From assembly GCF_000721175.1 (NCBI RefSeq), contig NZ_JOEZ01000006.1:137397-201396 (forward strand): DNA of 64,000 nt, in the 5' to 3' direction. The notes beneath the pieces were generated by a model. The model was not told where the DNA came from. It made no database searches and saw nothing but the letters and a program-made list of their open reading frames with translations. Shown here piece by piece: positions 18,272-26,773 of the stretch. This DNA is from Streptomyces anulatus. Its GTDB lineage: Bacteria; Actinomycetota; Actinomycetes; Streptomycetales; Streptomycetaceae. The position numbers and the translations under genes were made by a program. Position 1 is the stretch's first letter; each line of letters opens with the position of its first letter.

Positions 18272-20119
18272 TCACTCCACGGTCACGGACTTCGCCAGGT
18301 TGCGCGGCTGGTCCACTTCGTTGCCGCGGGCCGTCGCGAGCTCGCAGGCGAAGACCTGGAGCGGCACGGTGGCGACCAGCGGCTGAAGCAGCGTAGGCGT
18401 TGCGGGGACGGTGATGAGGTGGTCGGCGTACGGGACGACGGCCTCGTCGCCCTCCTCGGCGACGACGATGGTGCGCGCGCCCCGGGCCCGGATCTCCTGG
18501 ATGTTGGACACGATCTTGTCGTGGAGCACCGAACGCCCGCGCGGCGAGGGGACGATGACGACGACGGGGAGCCCTTCCTCGATGAGCGCGATCGGCCCGT
18601 GCTTCAGCTCGCCGGCCGCGAACCCCTCGGCGTGCATGTAGGCGAGTTCCTTGAGCTTGAGCGCGCCTTCGAGGGCGACCGGGTAGCCGACGTGCCGGCC
18701 GACGAACAGCACGGTGTCGTGGTGGGCGAGTGACCGGGCCAGCTCGCGCACGGGCTCCATCGTCGTCAGGACGCGGTCGACCTCCCCGGAGACGGCGGAG
18801 AGCTGGCGCACCACCGTACGGATCTCGTCGCCCCACTTGGTGCCGCGGACCTGGCCGAGGTAGAGCGCCACGAGGTAGCAGGCGACGAGCTGGGTGAGGA
18901 AGGCCTTGGTGGAGGCGACGGCGACCTCGGGCCCGGCGTGCGTGTAGAGGACGGCGTCGGACTCGCGCGGGATCGTGGAGCCGTTCGTGTTGCAGATGGC
19001 GAGCACCTTGGCGCCCTGCTCGCGGGCGTGCCGCAGCGCCATCAGGGTGTCCATGGTCTCGCCGGACTGCGAGATGGCGACGACGAGGGTGCGCTGGTCC
19101 AGGATCGGGTCCCGGTAGCGGAACTCGCTGGCCAGTTCGGTCTCGCAGGGCAGCCGGGTCCAGTGCTCGATGGCGTACTTGGCGATCATCCCGGCGTGGA
19201 ACGCGGTGCCGCAGGCGACGATGACGACCTTGTCGACCTCCCGCAGTTCGGCGGACGGGATGCGCACCTCGTCGAGGTGGAGCGTGCCCTCCCCGTCGAC
19301 CCGGCCGAGGAGGGTGTCGGCGACGGCCCGGGGCTGGTCGGCGATCTCCTTGAGCATGAAGGAGGCGTAGCCGCCCTTCTCGGCGGCGGAGGCGTCCCAG
19401 TCGACGTGGTACTCGCGCACCTCTGCCGGCTCTCCGTCGAACCCGGTGACGACGACGCCCTCGCGGCTCAGCTCGACGACCTGGTCCTGGCCCAGTTCGA
19501 CGGCGGACCGGGTGTGCGCGATGAACGCGGCGACGTCGGAGGCGAGGAACCACTCGTCCTGTCCCACGCCCACGACGAGCGGTGAGTTGCGCCGGGCGCC
19601 GACCACCACGTCCGGCTGGTCCGCGTGCACGGCGACGAGGGTGAACGCCCCCTCCAGCCGCCGGCACACCTGCCGCATCGCGTCCGCGAGGTCCTCGCCC
19701 GCCGAGAACGTCTCGGCCAGCAGATGCGCGACGACCTCGGTGTCGGTCTCCGACTCCAGGACGTGCCCGCGCCCGGTCAGCTCGCGGCGCAGGGCCGCGA
19801 AGTTCTCGATGATCCCGTTGTGGACGACGGCGACCCGGCCCGCGTTGTCCAGGTGGGGGTGGGCGTTCACGTCGTTGGGCGCCCCGTGCGTCGCCCAGCG
19901 GGTGTGCCCGATGCCGGTCCGGCCGGCCGGCAGCGGCCGGTCCCCGAGCTCCTTCTCCAGATTGACGAGCTTGCCCGCCTTCTTCGCGGCGGCGAGCCCG
20001 CCGTCCGCGAGTACGGCGACGCCCGCCGAGTCGTAGCCCCGGTATTCGAGGCGCTTGAGTCCCGCGACGATGACGTCCTGCGCCGACTGCCCACCGACAT
20101 AACCCACGATTCCGCACAT
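18272..20119 (-). CDS. glmS: glucosamine-fructose-6-phosphate aminotransferase (isomerizing)
   Basis: A 615-residue full-length GlmS that makes glucosamine-6-phosphate from fructose-6-phosphate and glutamine, the entry step to UDP-GlcNAc. Cys2 (MCGIVGYVG) is the glutaminase nucleophile. RLEYRGYDSAG and GHTRWATHGAP complete the Ntn glutaminase domain. Two SIS isomerase domains follow with VACGTAFHAGM, SQSGETMDT and ELKHGPIALI. The C-terminus LAKSVTVE is typical. No glmS-ribozyme-like structure was seen in the 50 bases upstream. Confidence 0.97.
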   Translation of the reverse strand: MCGIVGYVGGQSAQDVIVAGLKRLEYRGYDSAGVAVLADGGLAAAKKAGKLVNLEKELGDRPLPAGRTGIGHTRWATHGAPNDVNAHPHLDNAGRVAVVHNGIIENFAALRRELTGRGHVLESETDTEVVAHLLAETFSAGEDLADAMRQVCRRLEGAFTLVAVHADQPDVVVGARRNSPLVVGVGQDEWFLASDVAAFIAHTRSAVELGQDQVVELSREGVVVTGFDGEPAEVREYHVDWDASAAEKGGYASFMLKEIADQPRAVADTLLGRVDGEGTLHLDEVRIPSAELREVDKVVIVACGTAFHAGMIAKYAIEHWTRLPCETELASEFRYRDPILDQRTLVVAISQSGETMDTLMALRHAREQGAKVLAICNTNGSTIPRESDAVLYTHAGPEVAVASTKAFLTQLVACYLVALYLGQVRGTKWGDEIRTVVRQLSAVSGEVDRVLTTMEPVRELARSLAHHDTVLFVGRHVGYPVALEGALKLKELAYMHAEGFAAGELKHGPIALIEEGLPVVVIVPSPRGRSVLHDKIVSNIQEIRARGARTIVVAEEGDEAVVPYADHLITVPATPTLLQPLVATVPLQVFACELATARGNEVDQPRNLAKSVTVE

Positions 20120-20168
20120 AGCGGCACCCTAAGGCCGGAAGCGCCTCGCGGGAGGAATGTTGGTGGCA

Positions 20169-20195
20169 TACAATTCTTTGTACATGTCCCACATG
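20169..20195 (+). promoter_or_regulatory. twin palindromes upstream of vapB (probable autoregulatory operator)
   Basis: TACAA-TTCT-TTGTA (20169-20182) and CATGT-CCC-ACATG (20183-20195) are adjacent perfect inverted repeats, AT-rich against the local background. They end 29 bases before the antitoxin ATG. TACAAT at 20169-20174 could also be a -10 hexamer. Ribbon-helix-helix antitoxins usually bind such repeats to repress their own operon. Confidence 0.5.
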
Positions 20196-20224
20196 ACGCA
20201 GGGCGCACGACGGGAGGGCCGGAC

Positions 20225-20446
20225 ATGTCGGTGACCCAGATCGACATAGACGATGAAGCCTTGGAGCGGGCGATGGCCCTGTCCAAGGCCCGGACGAAGA
20301 AGGAGACCGTCAACATCGCCCTGCGCTTCTACGCTGAGCAGCAGGAGCGGGCGGCACGCATCAGCCGCCACTTCGATCGCGCGCGCACCTGGGGTGCGGT
20401 CGAGGACGCCGAGCGGCGGCACCGGGCGGAGAAGGACGGGCAGTGA
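20225..20446 (+). CDS. vapB: VapB-type antitoxin
   Basis: A 73-residue protein. The N-terminal MSVTQIDIDDEALERAMALS followed by KTKKETVNIALR-like residues (here ARTKKETVNIALRFYAEQQE) is the strand-helix-helix arrangement of VapB/DUF2191 ribbon-helix-helix antitoxins. The charged C-terminus would wrap the toxin. The stop overlaps the toxin start (GTGA), the standard coupled order. Twin palindromes just upstream fit autoregulation. Confidence 0.85.
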   Translation: MSVTQIDIDDEALERAMALSKARTKKETVNIALRFYAEQQERAARISRHFDRARTWGAVEDAERRHRAEKDGQ

Positions 20447-20853
20447 TCTACCTGCTCGACACGTCGGGCCTCGTACGCCTGCTCTCCGACAGCGCCCTCC
20501 AATCGGCGTGGTCCGATGCGGTCGAGGCCGGAACGATCGCCTCCTGCTATCCGCAGCGGGCGGAGTTCCTGTACGGCGCCCGGAACGCGCGCGAGTACGA
20601 CGAGATCGTGGAGATGTTCACCGACCTCTACCCGGACGTTTCCGTACCGAAGGGAGCGGGGCGCTGGATCACCTCGGTCCAGCACCGCATGGCACGCGCC
20701 GGGCAGCATCGCAGCGCCTCCGCGGTGGACCTGATCACCGCCGCCACAGCGGCCCATCACGGGCTGACGGTCCTCCATGACGACCTCGACTACCGCACGG
20801 TCGCCCGGCACGCCCCGGATCTCGGCGAGCACAGCGTCCACGACGTCGCCTGA
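20443..20853 (+). CDS. vapC: VapC-type PIN-domain ribonuclease toxin
   Basis: A 136-residue PIN-domain protein. The acidic metal-binding residues are visible in MIYLLDTSGLV (Asp6), RAEFLYGA (Glu about 42), SAVDLITAATA (Asp about 97) and LHDDLDY (Asp about 114-116). VapC toxins are Mg-dependent RNases, often cutting tRNA, and are inhibited by the cognate VapB. GTG start overlaps vapB. Confidence 0.88.
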   Translation: MIYLLDTSGLVRLLSDSALQSAWSDAVEAGTIASCYPQRAEFLYGARNAREYDEIVEMFTDLYPDVSVPKGAGRWITSVQHRMARAGQHRSASAVDLITAATAAHHGLTVLHDDLDYRTVARHAPDLGEHSVHDVA

Positions 20854-20854
20854 G

Positions 20855-20892
20855 GCTCCGGTGCGGGCCCGTACGCGGCCCCGCACCGGAGC
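20855..20892. terminator. bidirectional hairpin terminator between vapC and carboxypeptidase
   Basis: GCTCCGGTGCGG (20855-20866) pairs perfectly with CCGCACCGGAGC (20881-20892) around a GC-rich loop. It sits between two convergent genes, immediately after the vapC stop. There is no T-tract, as is usual in Streptomyces. Confidence 0.65.
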
Positions 20893-20910
20893 GGAGTCGA
20901 CCTCGCCCCG

Positions 20911-22266
20911 TCAGGAGCAGTACTGCGCCTCCTTGCCGATCGACCGGTACATGCAGTCGGCGTTCTCGATCAGCTGGAGCACCGCGTCCCGGTTCCGGGA
21001 GGTCTCGCGCTCGATGACCTCGTCGGGCGGGTAGAAGCCGCCGCTCCAGGACGAGCGGGGGTACATCTCGAAGGTGTAGCCGAAGATCTTCTGCGAGCCC
21101 CACAGCCAGTCGTCGATCGAGCCGTCCGTGATGTAGAGGTCACTGGACTGCTCGGCGGTGTAGCCGTTGCTCGCCGCCATCTTGCGGCCCACCGCGGCGA
21201 ACGCGTTGCGGTCGTCAGCCGTCATGCCGGGGGCCGTGTCGTTGTACGTGTAGCCGAAGGGCCACAGCACCAGTTCGCTGTACGTGTGGAAGTCGATGGC
21301 CGCCGTGATCTGCTGCTTCCCGCCGATCACCCGGCTGCGGACGAAGTCCGCCACGACCTTCGTCTCGGGGGCCGACTCGGCCGCGGCCCCGCGGTAGGTG
21401 TCCGACGACGGGCTGGAGGAGGAGCCGCCGCAGCAGCCCCACTTGTAGGCCCAGTTGCGGTTGAGGTCGGTCCCCACGGCGGTGGAGCCGGAGTTGGGCT
21501 GACGGTTCTTGCGCCAGCTGCGGTACGAGCCCGAGGCGATGTCGTACTCCCCGCCGTCCGGGTTCATGTCCGGCACGATCCACAGCTCGCGGCCGTCGAC
21601 CGCCCTGGTGATCCGGGAGTCGGAGCCGTAGCCCTGGCCCAGTTCACGGAGCAGGTAGAGCGCCATCTCGACGGTCAGGTGTTCGCGGGCGTGCTGGTGG
21701 GCGGTGAACAGGACCTCGGGTTCGGCCTCGTCGGTGGCGACGTTGTCGCTGACCTTGACCGCGATGATGTCGCGGCCCTGGTAGGTCTTGCCGATGACGC
21801 GCTTGCTCATGATCGAGGGGTTCGCGGCGATGCGCGCGTCGATCGCCGCGTTCATCTCGGCGTAGTTGTGGTACCGGGAGTCGGCGGGCGGGAAGTCGAG
21901 GGCGCTCACACCGTCCGCCGCGTGCGGCTCGGCGACCGGGGCGGGCAGGGCTTCCAGTACGTGGCCGCGCGCCCGGAGCTTCCGGGCCTGGGCGGCGTCC
22001 GCGGTGATCACGACGCCGTGGTCGTGGACCTCGTCGATCGAGACGCCCGCGCGGGCGATGTCGGTGCGGGCGGCGGGGGTGGTGCGCCCGGGGATCTCGT
22101 ACTGGAGCGTCCGCTCGTCCGCGGCGACGGCCGCGTTCGGGGCCGAGGTCTCGGCGGTGGCGACGGCGGTCGCCGGGGCGGCGAGGCCGAGCGCGAGCAG
22201 GACGGCGAGGGCGGCGTTCCGTCTGGCCTTCGCCGGCCGGGATTTCCGTGCGTTGACGAGTCGCAT
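20911..22266 (-). CDS. secreted M14 zinc carboxypeptidase
   Basis: A 451-residue secreted metallocarboxypeptidase. A signal peptide (basic n-region and hydrophobic stretch at 19-37) and a propeptide precede the M14 domain. Zinc ligands are His192 and Glu195 in HAREH, and His327 in DFHTYSEL. The catalytic Glu400 is in YTFEMYP. The substrate-binding [11 protein letters not shown] is also present. It removes C-terminal residues from extracellular peptides. Several cysteines (two adjacent in WGCCGG, two near the C-terminus) may form disulfides. It is monocistronic. Confidence 0.93.
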   Translation of the reverse strand: MRLVNARKSRPAKARRNAALAVLLALGLAAPATAVATAETSAPNAAVAADERTLQYEIPGRTTPAARTDIARAGVSIDEVHDHGVVITADAAQARKLRARGHVLEALPAPVAEPHAADGVSALDFPPADSRYHNYAEMNAAIDARIAANPSIMSKRVIGKTYQGRDIIAVKVSDNVATDEAEPEVLFTAHQHAREHLTVEMALYLLRELGQGYGSDSRITRAVDGRELWIVPDMNPDGGEYDIASGSYRSWRKNRQPNSGSTAVGTDLNRNWAYKWGCCGGSSSSPSSDTYRGAAAESAPETKVVADFVRSRVIGGKQQITAAIDFHTYSELVLWPFGYTYNDTAPGMTADDRNAFAAVGRKMAASNGYTAEQSSDLYITDGSIDDWLWGSQKIFGYTFEMYPRSSWSGGFYPPDEVIERETSRNRDAVLQLIENADCMYRSIGKEAQYCS

Positions 22267-22448
22267 GCTGGCAGTCTCCTGACGTCCGTCGGGGTGGGGG
22301 GGTGGAGCTGTGCGACGGGCACAGAATGAAGCCATGTCATGCGCAGGTCAAGATGATGGTTCCGGCCATCGAATCCCGTTCGGCCGAACGGGAACCCACA
22401 GGAGAACGGCCGCGAACCCGCTGCTGCGGGAACGCGTGGGCCCGGCTC

Positions 22449-23708
22449 CTACTCCCCCAGCTTCCGTCGCAGTGCGGCCCGCTCCGGCTCGGTGCCCGCG
22501 AGCTCCAGCGCCGCCCGGTACGCGTCAGCGGCCTCCCCGTCCCGCCCCAGCCGGCTCAGCAGGTCACCCCGCGCCACCGCGTACGGCGGGTACGCCCGCA
22601 GCCGGGGCTCCCCCGCCAACGCGTCGAGCAGCGCGAGACCGGCCCCCGGCCCGTCCCTCATCGCCACCGCCACGGCGCGGTTCACCTCCACCACGGGGGA
22701 CGGGGTGAGCGTGCGGAGCACGTCGTACAGGGCCACGATCTGCGGCCAGTCCGTGGCCGCCACGTCCGCCGCCTCGTCGTGCAGGGCGGCGATGGCGGCC
22801 TGCACCCCGTAGGGCCCGGCCGGCCCGCCCGTCAGCGCCCGGACGACCAGGGCGCGGCCCTCCTCGATCATCGGCCGGTCCCAGCACCCCCGGTCCTGGT
22901 CCTCCAGGAGCACCGGCTCCCCCTCCGGGCCGGTCCGGGCGTCGCGCCGGGCGTGGACGAGGAGCAGCAGCGCGAGGAGCCCGGCGCTCTCCCGCTCGGC
23001 GGGCAGCAGGCGGTGCAGTATCCGGGCCAGCCGGATCGCCTCCTCGGCCAGGTCGAGCCGCTGGAGACGGGGCCCCGAGCTGGCCGCGTACCCCTCCGTG
23101 AAGACCGAGTAGACGACCTGGAGCACCCCGGGCAGCCGCTGGGGCAGCTCGTCGGGGCCGGGCACCCGGAACGGGATCCGGGCCTCGCGGATCTTCTTCT
23201 TCGCCCGCACGATGCGCTGGGCCATGGTCGCCGTCGGAACGAGGAACGCCCGCGCCACCTCCGGTGTGGTGAGCCCGGCGAGGCAGCGCAGGGTGAGGGC
23301 GGTACGGTCCTCGGCGGCGAGGGCGGGGTGGGTGCAGGTGAAGAACAACTGCAGCCGCTCGTCCGGTAGTTCACCGGGTCCCTGCGCGTCTGCGGCGGGG
23401 GCGGGATCGGCCCGTTCCGCGTCCGCACTCAGGACGGCGAGCCGGGCCGCGTACGCCTGGTCGCGCCGCAGCCGGTCCACCGCCCGGCGCCGGGCGGTCG
23501 TCAGCAGCCAGGCCCCGGGCCGGGCGGGGACGCCTTCGGCGGGCCAGTGCCGCAGCGCCGCCTCGATCGCCTCGGACGTCACCTCCTCGGCCAGGTCGAG
23601 GTCCCCGAACCGGCGGACGAGGGAGGCGAGCAGCAGCCCGCGCTCCTCCCGGAACACCGCCTCGACGGCGACCCTGGCCTCCCCCGCCGAGGCGTCCTCG
23701 CCCGCCAC
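22449..23708 (-). CDS. ECF42-type sigma factor with C-terminal helical extension
   Basis: A 419-residue sigma factor of the SigJ-like, long ECF class. Sigma region 2 covers about 12-85 (ERGLLLASLVRRFGDLDLAE, then GAWLLTTARRRAVDRLRRDQ). Region 4 is at about 115-185 (LALAAEDRTALTLRCLAGLT, then ATMAQRIVRAKKKIREARIP). The DUF6596/TPR-like C-terminal domain (about 190-419) carries SVFTEGYAAS and EVNRAVAVAM. This architecture plus the adjacent DGPF gene is the ECF42 signature; there is no anti-sigma gene. GTG at 23708 lies 5 bases after the DGPF stop. Confidence 0.88.
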   Translation of the reverse strand: MAGEDASAGEARVAVEAVFREERGLLLASLVRRFGDLDLAEEVTSEAIEAALRHWPAEGVPARPGAWLLTTARRRAVDRLRRDQAYAARLAVLSADAERADPAPAADAQGPGELPDERLQLFFTCTHPALAAEDRTALTLRCLAGLTTPEVARAFLVPTATMAQRIVRAKKKIREARIPFRVPGPDELPQRLPGVLQVVYSVFTEGYAASSGPRLQRLDLAEEAIRLARILHRLLPAERESAGLLALLLLVHARRDARTGPEGEPVLLEDQDRGCWDRPMIEEGRALVVRALTGGPAGPYGVQAAIAALHDEAADVAATDWPQIVALYDVLRTLTPSPVVEVNRAVAVAMRDGPGAGLALLDALAGEPRLRAYPPYAVARGDLLSRLGRDGEAADAYRAALELAGTEPERAALRRKLGE

Positions 23709-23713
23709 GGCTC

Positions 23714-24064
23714 TCAGGCCCCGAAGTCCGCGACCGGCCGGACGACGACCGAGCCGCCGTCGCGCGAGCCGGGGCAGCGCGCGGCCCAGTCGAGGGCGGC
23801 GTCGAGGTCGGGCACGTCGATCACGAGGAACCCGCCCAGCAGCTCCCGGGTCTCCGCGAACGGCCCGTCCGTCACGGTCCGCTCCCCCGTCGGCGAGACC
23901 CGCACGGAGGTCGCGGTCACCAGGTCGGCCAGCGACTCCCCGGAGACGTGGATCCCCGCGTCGCGTACGTCCTTGTCGTAGGCCATCCAGTCCTCGACGG
24001 TGCACTGGGGCGCACCGCCCTGCTCGTCGACGGCCCCGCTGTGGATCAGCAGCATGTACTTCAT
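23714..24064 (-). CDS. DGPF/YCII-related protein, partner of the ECF42 sigma factor
   Basis: A 116-residue YCII-domain protein with the name-giving motif TDGPFAETRE and the typical start MKYMLLIHS. DGPF proteins are co-encoded with ECF42 sigma factors and are thought to be involved in their function; the mechanism is not established. It is the first gene of the two-gene unit, 5 bases before the sigma gene. Confidence 0.9.
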   Translation of the reverse strand: MKYMLLIHSGAVDEQGGAPQCTVEDWMAYDKDVRDAGIHVSGESLADLVTATSVRVSPTGERTVTDGPFAETRELLGGFLVIDVPDLDAALDWAARCPGSRDGGSVVVRPVADFGA

Positions 24065-24172
24065 GGTCGGCTCCTGTCGCCTGTGTGTCGCGTGTGTCGC
24101 GCCCGCCGTGCGGGTCGCCCTACACGATGACGACGAACGGGACGCCGCCCGATCGACACGCCGCCCGTAGTT

Positions 24173-24577
24173 TTACTGCTCGCCGAGAATGCGCAGCCGG
24201 TGGTGCTCCCTGAAATACGCGTAGTCCTTCAGGTTCAGCGTCGCGAGAGGCAGGTCGTAGGTGAGACAGCAGGCTGCGATCCACATGTCGTCGACCGGCT
24301 GGGGCAGCCCGGCCTTGCGTCCCGCTGCGGAGAGCCGGCCCCAGGTCGCGGCCACCGCCTCGTCAGCGGGCAGGACGGGAATCGCGGAAATCCAGTCGGC
24401 AAGCTCTTGGCGGCGCGGGCCGCCCCAGTTCCGGATTTCCGCCCACTGCGTCAGCTCGCCGAGGGTGACGAAGGTGATGAGGGGTCTCCGGCCGATCAGC
24501 CGTGTGGCGAGGGGGCCGGTGAGCCTGCCCTTATGGGTCAGCGAGCTGACATCCGTGTCCAGGACAACAGGTTGCAT
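24173..24577 (-). CDS. PIN-domain toxin (VapC family)
   Basis: A 134-residue PIN-domain protein: VVLDTDVSSL (Asp7, Asp9), TLGELTQWA (Glu about 42), PVDDMWIAACCL (Asp about 97-98) and TLNLKDYAYF (Asp). These are the four acidic positions of a VapC RNase. It lies 9 bases after the small putative antitoxin gene on the same strand. It is only distantly similar to the vapC at 20443, so the two pairs are independent acquisitions rather than a duplication. Confidence 0.85.
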   Translation of the reverse strand: MQPVVLDTDVSSLTHKGRLTGPLATRLIGRRPLITFVTLGELTQWAEIRNWGGPRRQELADWISAIPVLPADEAVAATWGRLSAAGRKAGLPQPVDDMWIAACCLTYDLPLATLNLKDYAYFREHHRLRILGEQ

Positions 24578-24586
24578 ACCGGCGGC

Positions 24587-24784
24587 TCAGGCGACGTCAC
24601 GTCGGCGCTCGGAGTAGGTGAAGGCCACGAACTCCTCGACCTCCTCGTCCGTCCCGAAAGTGCCGGCTGTGAGGTCGTCCAGGGAAGCGATCGGTCGCGT
24701 CCCCTTCGCAGCCAGCAGCTCCTCGACCGTCTGTCGCGGGCGGGTCGGCGGGTGGATCGGCTGCTCGGAATCCGCAGAACTCAT
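24587..24784 (-). CDS. putative antitoxin of the second PIN-domain pair
   Basis: A 65-residue acidic protein starting MSSADSEQPIHPP, preceded by GGAGAGG 8 bases before the ATG. Its C-terminal half (ASLDDLTAGTFGTDEEVEEF, then YSERR) matches a short family found just upstream of PIN toxins in Streptomyces. No DNA-binding fold is recognised. An upstream in-frame ATG near 24892 would add about 36 residues; the shorter form is preferred for its ribosome-binding site. Confidence 0.7.
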   Translation of the reverse strand: MSSADSEQPIHPPTRPRQTVEELLAAKGTRPIASLDDLTAGTFGTDEEVEEFVAFTYSERRRDVA

Positions 24785-24915
24785 GGCATGCACCTCTCCG
24801 CTGATGACGGTCACGACCCGTCGGAGCCCATGATAGAGCTGGGCGACATCGGCAGGCCCTCGCCGGGCATCCACCCGGTTCACACGTACGGACATCACTG
24901 GCTTCCTCTTCTCTT

Positions 24916-25963
24916 TCACGCGCTCAGGCGAAGTGGCTCGCCACCGTCCGCACGGACGTCACCGCACCCCCGGCACACCCCCGGCACCGGCGACCGGAAC
25001 GCCCGGTCGCAGTCCTCACAGGTCTGGAGGGGGACAACCGGCGCGGCGACGGGCAACGGCGGCGGGAGAAGCGCGGTCAGCCGGTGGCGCACCAGCTTCG
25101 CCGGGTGCCGGAGCGGTACGGGCGGGTCGTCGGTGAGCGCCTTGCGTACGGCATCGGGCCGCATCCCCCGCTCCAGCCAGGCGGCGACCCCCGGAACCAG
25201 CCGCCGCACCTCCTCCTCGGAGAGTACGAACAGGGGCGCGGTCCGCCGCAGACCGGCAAGCAGGTCGGCCGCCGCCGCGTACAGCGCCTCGGAGGGACGG
25301 CACAGCCCGGGCAGCGCCGCGCGCGGCGGCTTGGGCGCGGTGGGCGGCGGCACGAGCCGGGGCGCCGGGGCGGGTGCGGGTTCCGCCCGCACGGATTCGG
25401 GCCCAGGCGGCGGTACGGGCGGCGCGGCCTCGGGCTCACGTACGGGTTCGGGCACGGCCTCCCGTACCGGCGCGGGCGCCGCTCCCCCGCCGCTCCCGAC
25501 GGCCACCGCCCGCCGGGCAGCCGCATCCGGGTGGTTGTACGACTCCGTGCGCGTGGCAACCCGGCCGCCCCCCCACACGCTCCCGGGTGCGGCGCAGGAA
25601 GCCGTGGTGCTCCAGCTCCCTCAGCCCGGCCGCGATGGCCGCCTCGCTCTCCGGGAAGGTCGCGGCCAGCACCTTGATGCCGATGCGCCTCCCGGCGGGC
25701 AGCGACTGGATGTGGGTGCCGAGGCCGATCGCCAGCAGGGACAGGCCCCGGTGCTGGGAGAGGCGGTTGGAGATGATCGTGTAGCCGTCGGTGAGGCGGA
25801 TGTTGATGTGTACGACGCCGGAGGACGGGGCGAGCGAGGGCGCGCTAACCTGCTGGGTATCCATCGGGAAGGTGTCTTCTTCCTTGTTGGTCAGGCCTTC
25901 GGTCGGGATGCCAGTCCCGGCCGGGGGCCGTCTCATGTCTGGGGTGGTGGTCAGCGTGAGCAT
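24916..25963 (-). pseudogene. winged-helix / Pro-rich / zinc-ribbon protein (cluster A), frameshifted
   Basis: The N-terminal half (MLTLTTTPDMRRPPAGTG to LRRTRERV) and the C-terminal half (GGGRVATRTESYNHPDA to the end) are in different frames. They join perfectly, and align with the intact paralogue at 58272, if one G is removed from the 7-base run at 25568-25574. The product would be about 348 residues: a winged-helix DNA-binding region, a long Pro/Ala linker, a helical domain (LFVLSEEEVRRLVPGVAAWL) and a C-terminal CxxC-CxxC zinc ribbon (CEDCDRAFRSPVPGVCRGC). Start at 25963 or MDTQQ at 25864. A sequencing error is possible. Confidence 0.65.
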
Positions 25964-25969
25964 ATGCCC

Positions 25970-26032
25970 GCCAACAGGGCCAAAATCCAGCCCGGTTGGC
26001 ACACTTCACCCGTGTGAGTGACGACGCCCTCG
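25970..26032 (-). promoter_or_regulatory. conserved leader of the cluster-A winged-helix gene
   Basis: The minus strand reads TCACTCACACGGGTGA, then a pair GCCAAC...GTTGGC, then CATATGCTC. Nearly the same sequence with the same spacing precedes the paralogue at 58272. It may be a shared operator and promoter. The exact function is unknown. Confidence 0.5.
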
Positions 26033-26224
26033 CACGCTCACGCGCCCGCGCGCCCAGGGGTAGCCAGTTGGCCGGTCAGGGTCGGGTTGGGTTATTTCCC
26101 CAGTACTCAAAAGCCGGTACTCAAAAGCTTTTACGTCGCGGCCGACCGGGACGCGGTCCACCACGTCGCGGCCACCCGCGTCCCGGACCCACCGGATCCC
26201 GGTCCACCGGGTCGCGGCAGTCAC
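26006..26224 (-). CDS. small ORF coupled to the cluster-A ATPase gene
   Basis: A 72-codon frame whose GTG overlaps the ATPase stop (GTGA). An equivalent GTGA-coupled frame follows the paralogous ATPase in cluster B. The two share the layout T-x-ATxW/S near the start and an RD-rich middle, but are weakly similar. A 14-base unit (GGTACTCAAAAGCC) is tandemly duplicated at 26102-26129 inside it. Coding status is uncertain. Confidence 0.3.
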   Translation of the reverse strand: MTAATRWTGIRWVRDAGGRDVVDRVPVGRDVKAFEYRLLSTGEITQPDPDRPTGYPWARGRVSVRGRRHSHG

Positions 26225-26640
26225 GATCCGGTGAGAGCCACCTCCGCCCACACCGTCTTGCGCGGGAACGGCCCGTGCTCCGTGCCCCACCGCACCGACA
26301 ACGCCTCGACGAGCAACAGCCCTCGCCCGCTCTCGGAGTCGGCGGCCGGGGCCCGCTTCTCCGGGAGGCTGTCGCCCCGGGTGTCGACGACCTCGATCCG
26401 CAGGACGTCGTCGTACACGCTGAGCAGGATCCGGAAGTCCCGCCCCGGGACGTACCCGTGCAGCGCCGCGTTGGTCGCCAGCTCGCCGATCACCAGGCTC
26501 GCGTCCTCCAGCGGCAGCCCCCAGGAGCGCAGTTGCTCAGTAGCCAGCAGGCGGGCGAGCCGGGCGCCTCGGCGGGTGGCGGAGAGCTGCACGGCGAACT
26601 GTCCGGTGCGTGCACGCGGTTGGGTGATTCTCTGGTTCAT
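26221..26640 (-). CDS. anti-sigma-like HATPase (cluster A)
   Basis: A 139-residue GHKL-fold ATPase related to RsbW/SpoIIAB. The N-box ELATNAALHG, the G1 box DTRGDS and the G2 box GRGLLLVEAL are present. The long linker of histidine kinases is absent, so it is a stand-alone ATP-binding protein. Members adjacent to XRE/DUF397 genes occur in the Streptomyces abaA/whiJ-type clusters. It is divergent from the XRE gene and shares its 133-base upstream region. It resembles the ATPase at 57606. Confidence 0.88.
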   Translation of the reverse strand: MNQRITQPRARTGQFAVQLSATRRGARLARLLATEQLRSWGLPLEDASLVIGELATNAALHGYVPGRDFRILLSVYDDVLRIEVVDTRGDSLPEKRAPAADSESGRGLLLVEALSVRWGTEHGPFPRKTVWAEVALTGS

Positions 26641-26773
26641 GTCACTCAGAGTGTCCGGACGTATCTACTCTGAGAAGCACTGACGCGAGTACGGACAGTG
26701 ACTGTCCCCGGTGTACCGGGCCCCGTCCCCGCCGTACACGTCCGGCACACACACGGGTGGAGGCATCTGCCGC

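Noticed and set aside
20020..20160. glmS riboswitch/ribozyme
   Set aside because: The sequence upstream of the glmS ATG is short, overlaps the vapB upstream region and shows no glmS-ribozyme core.
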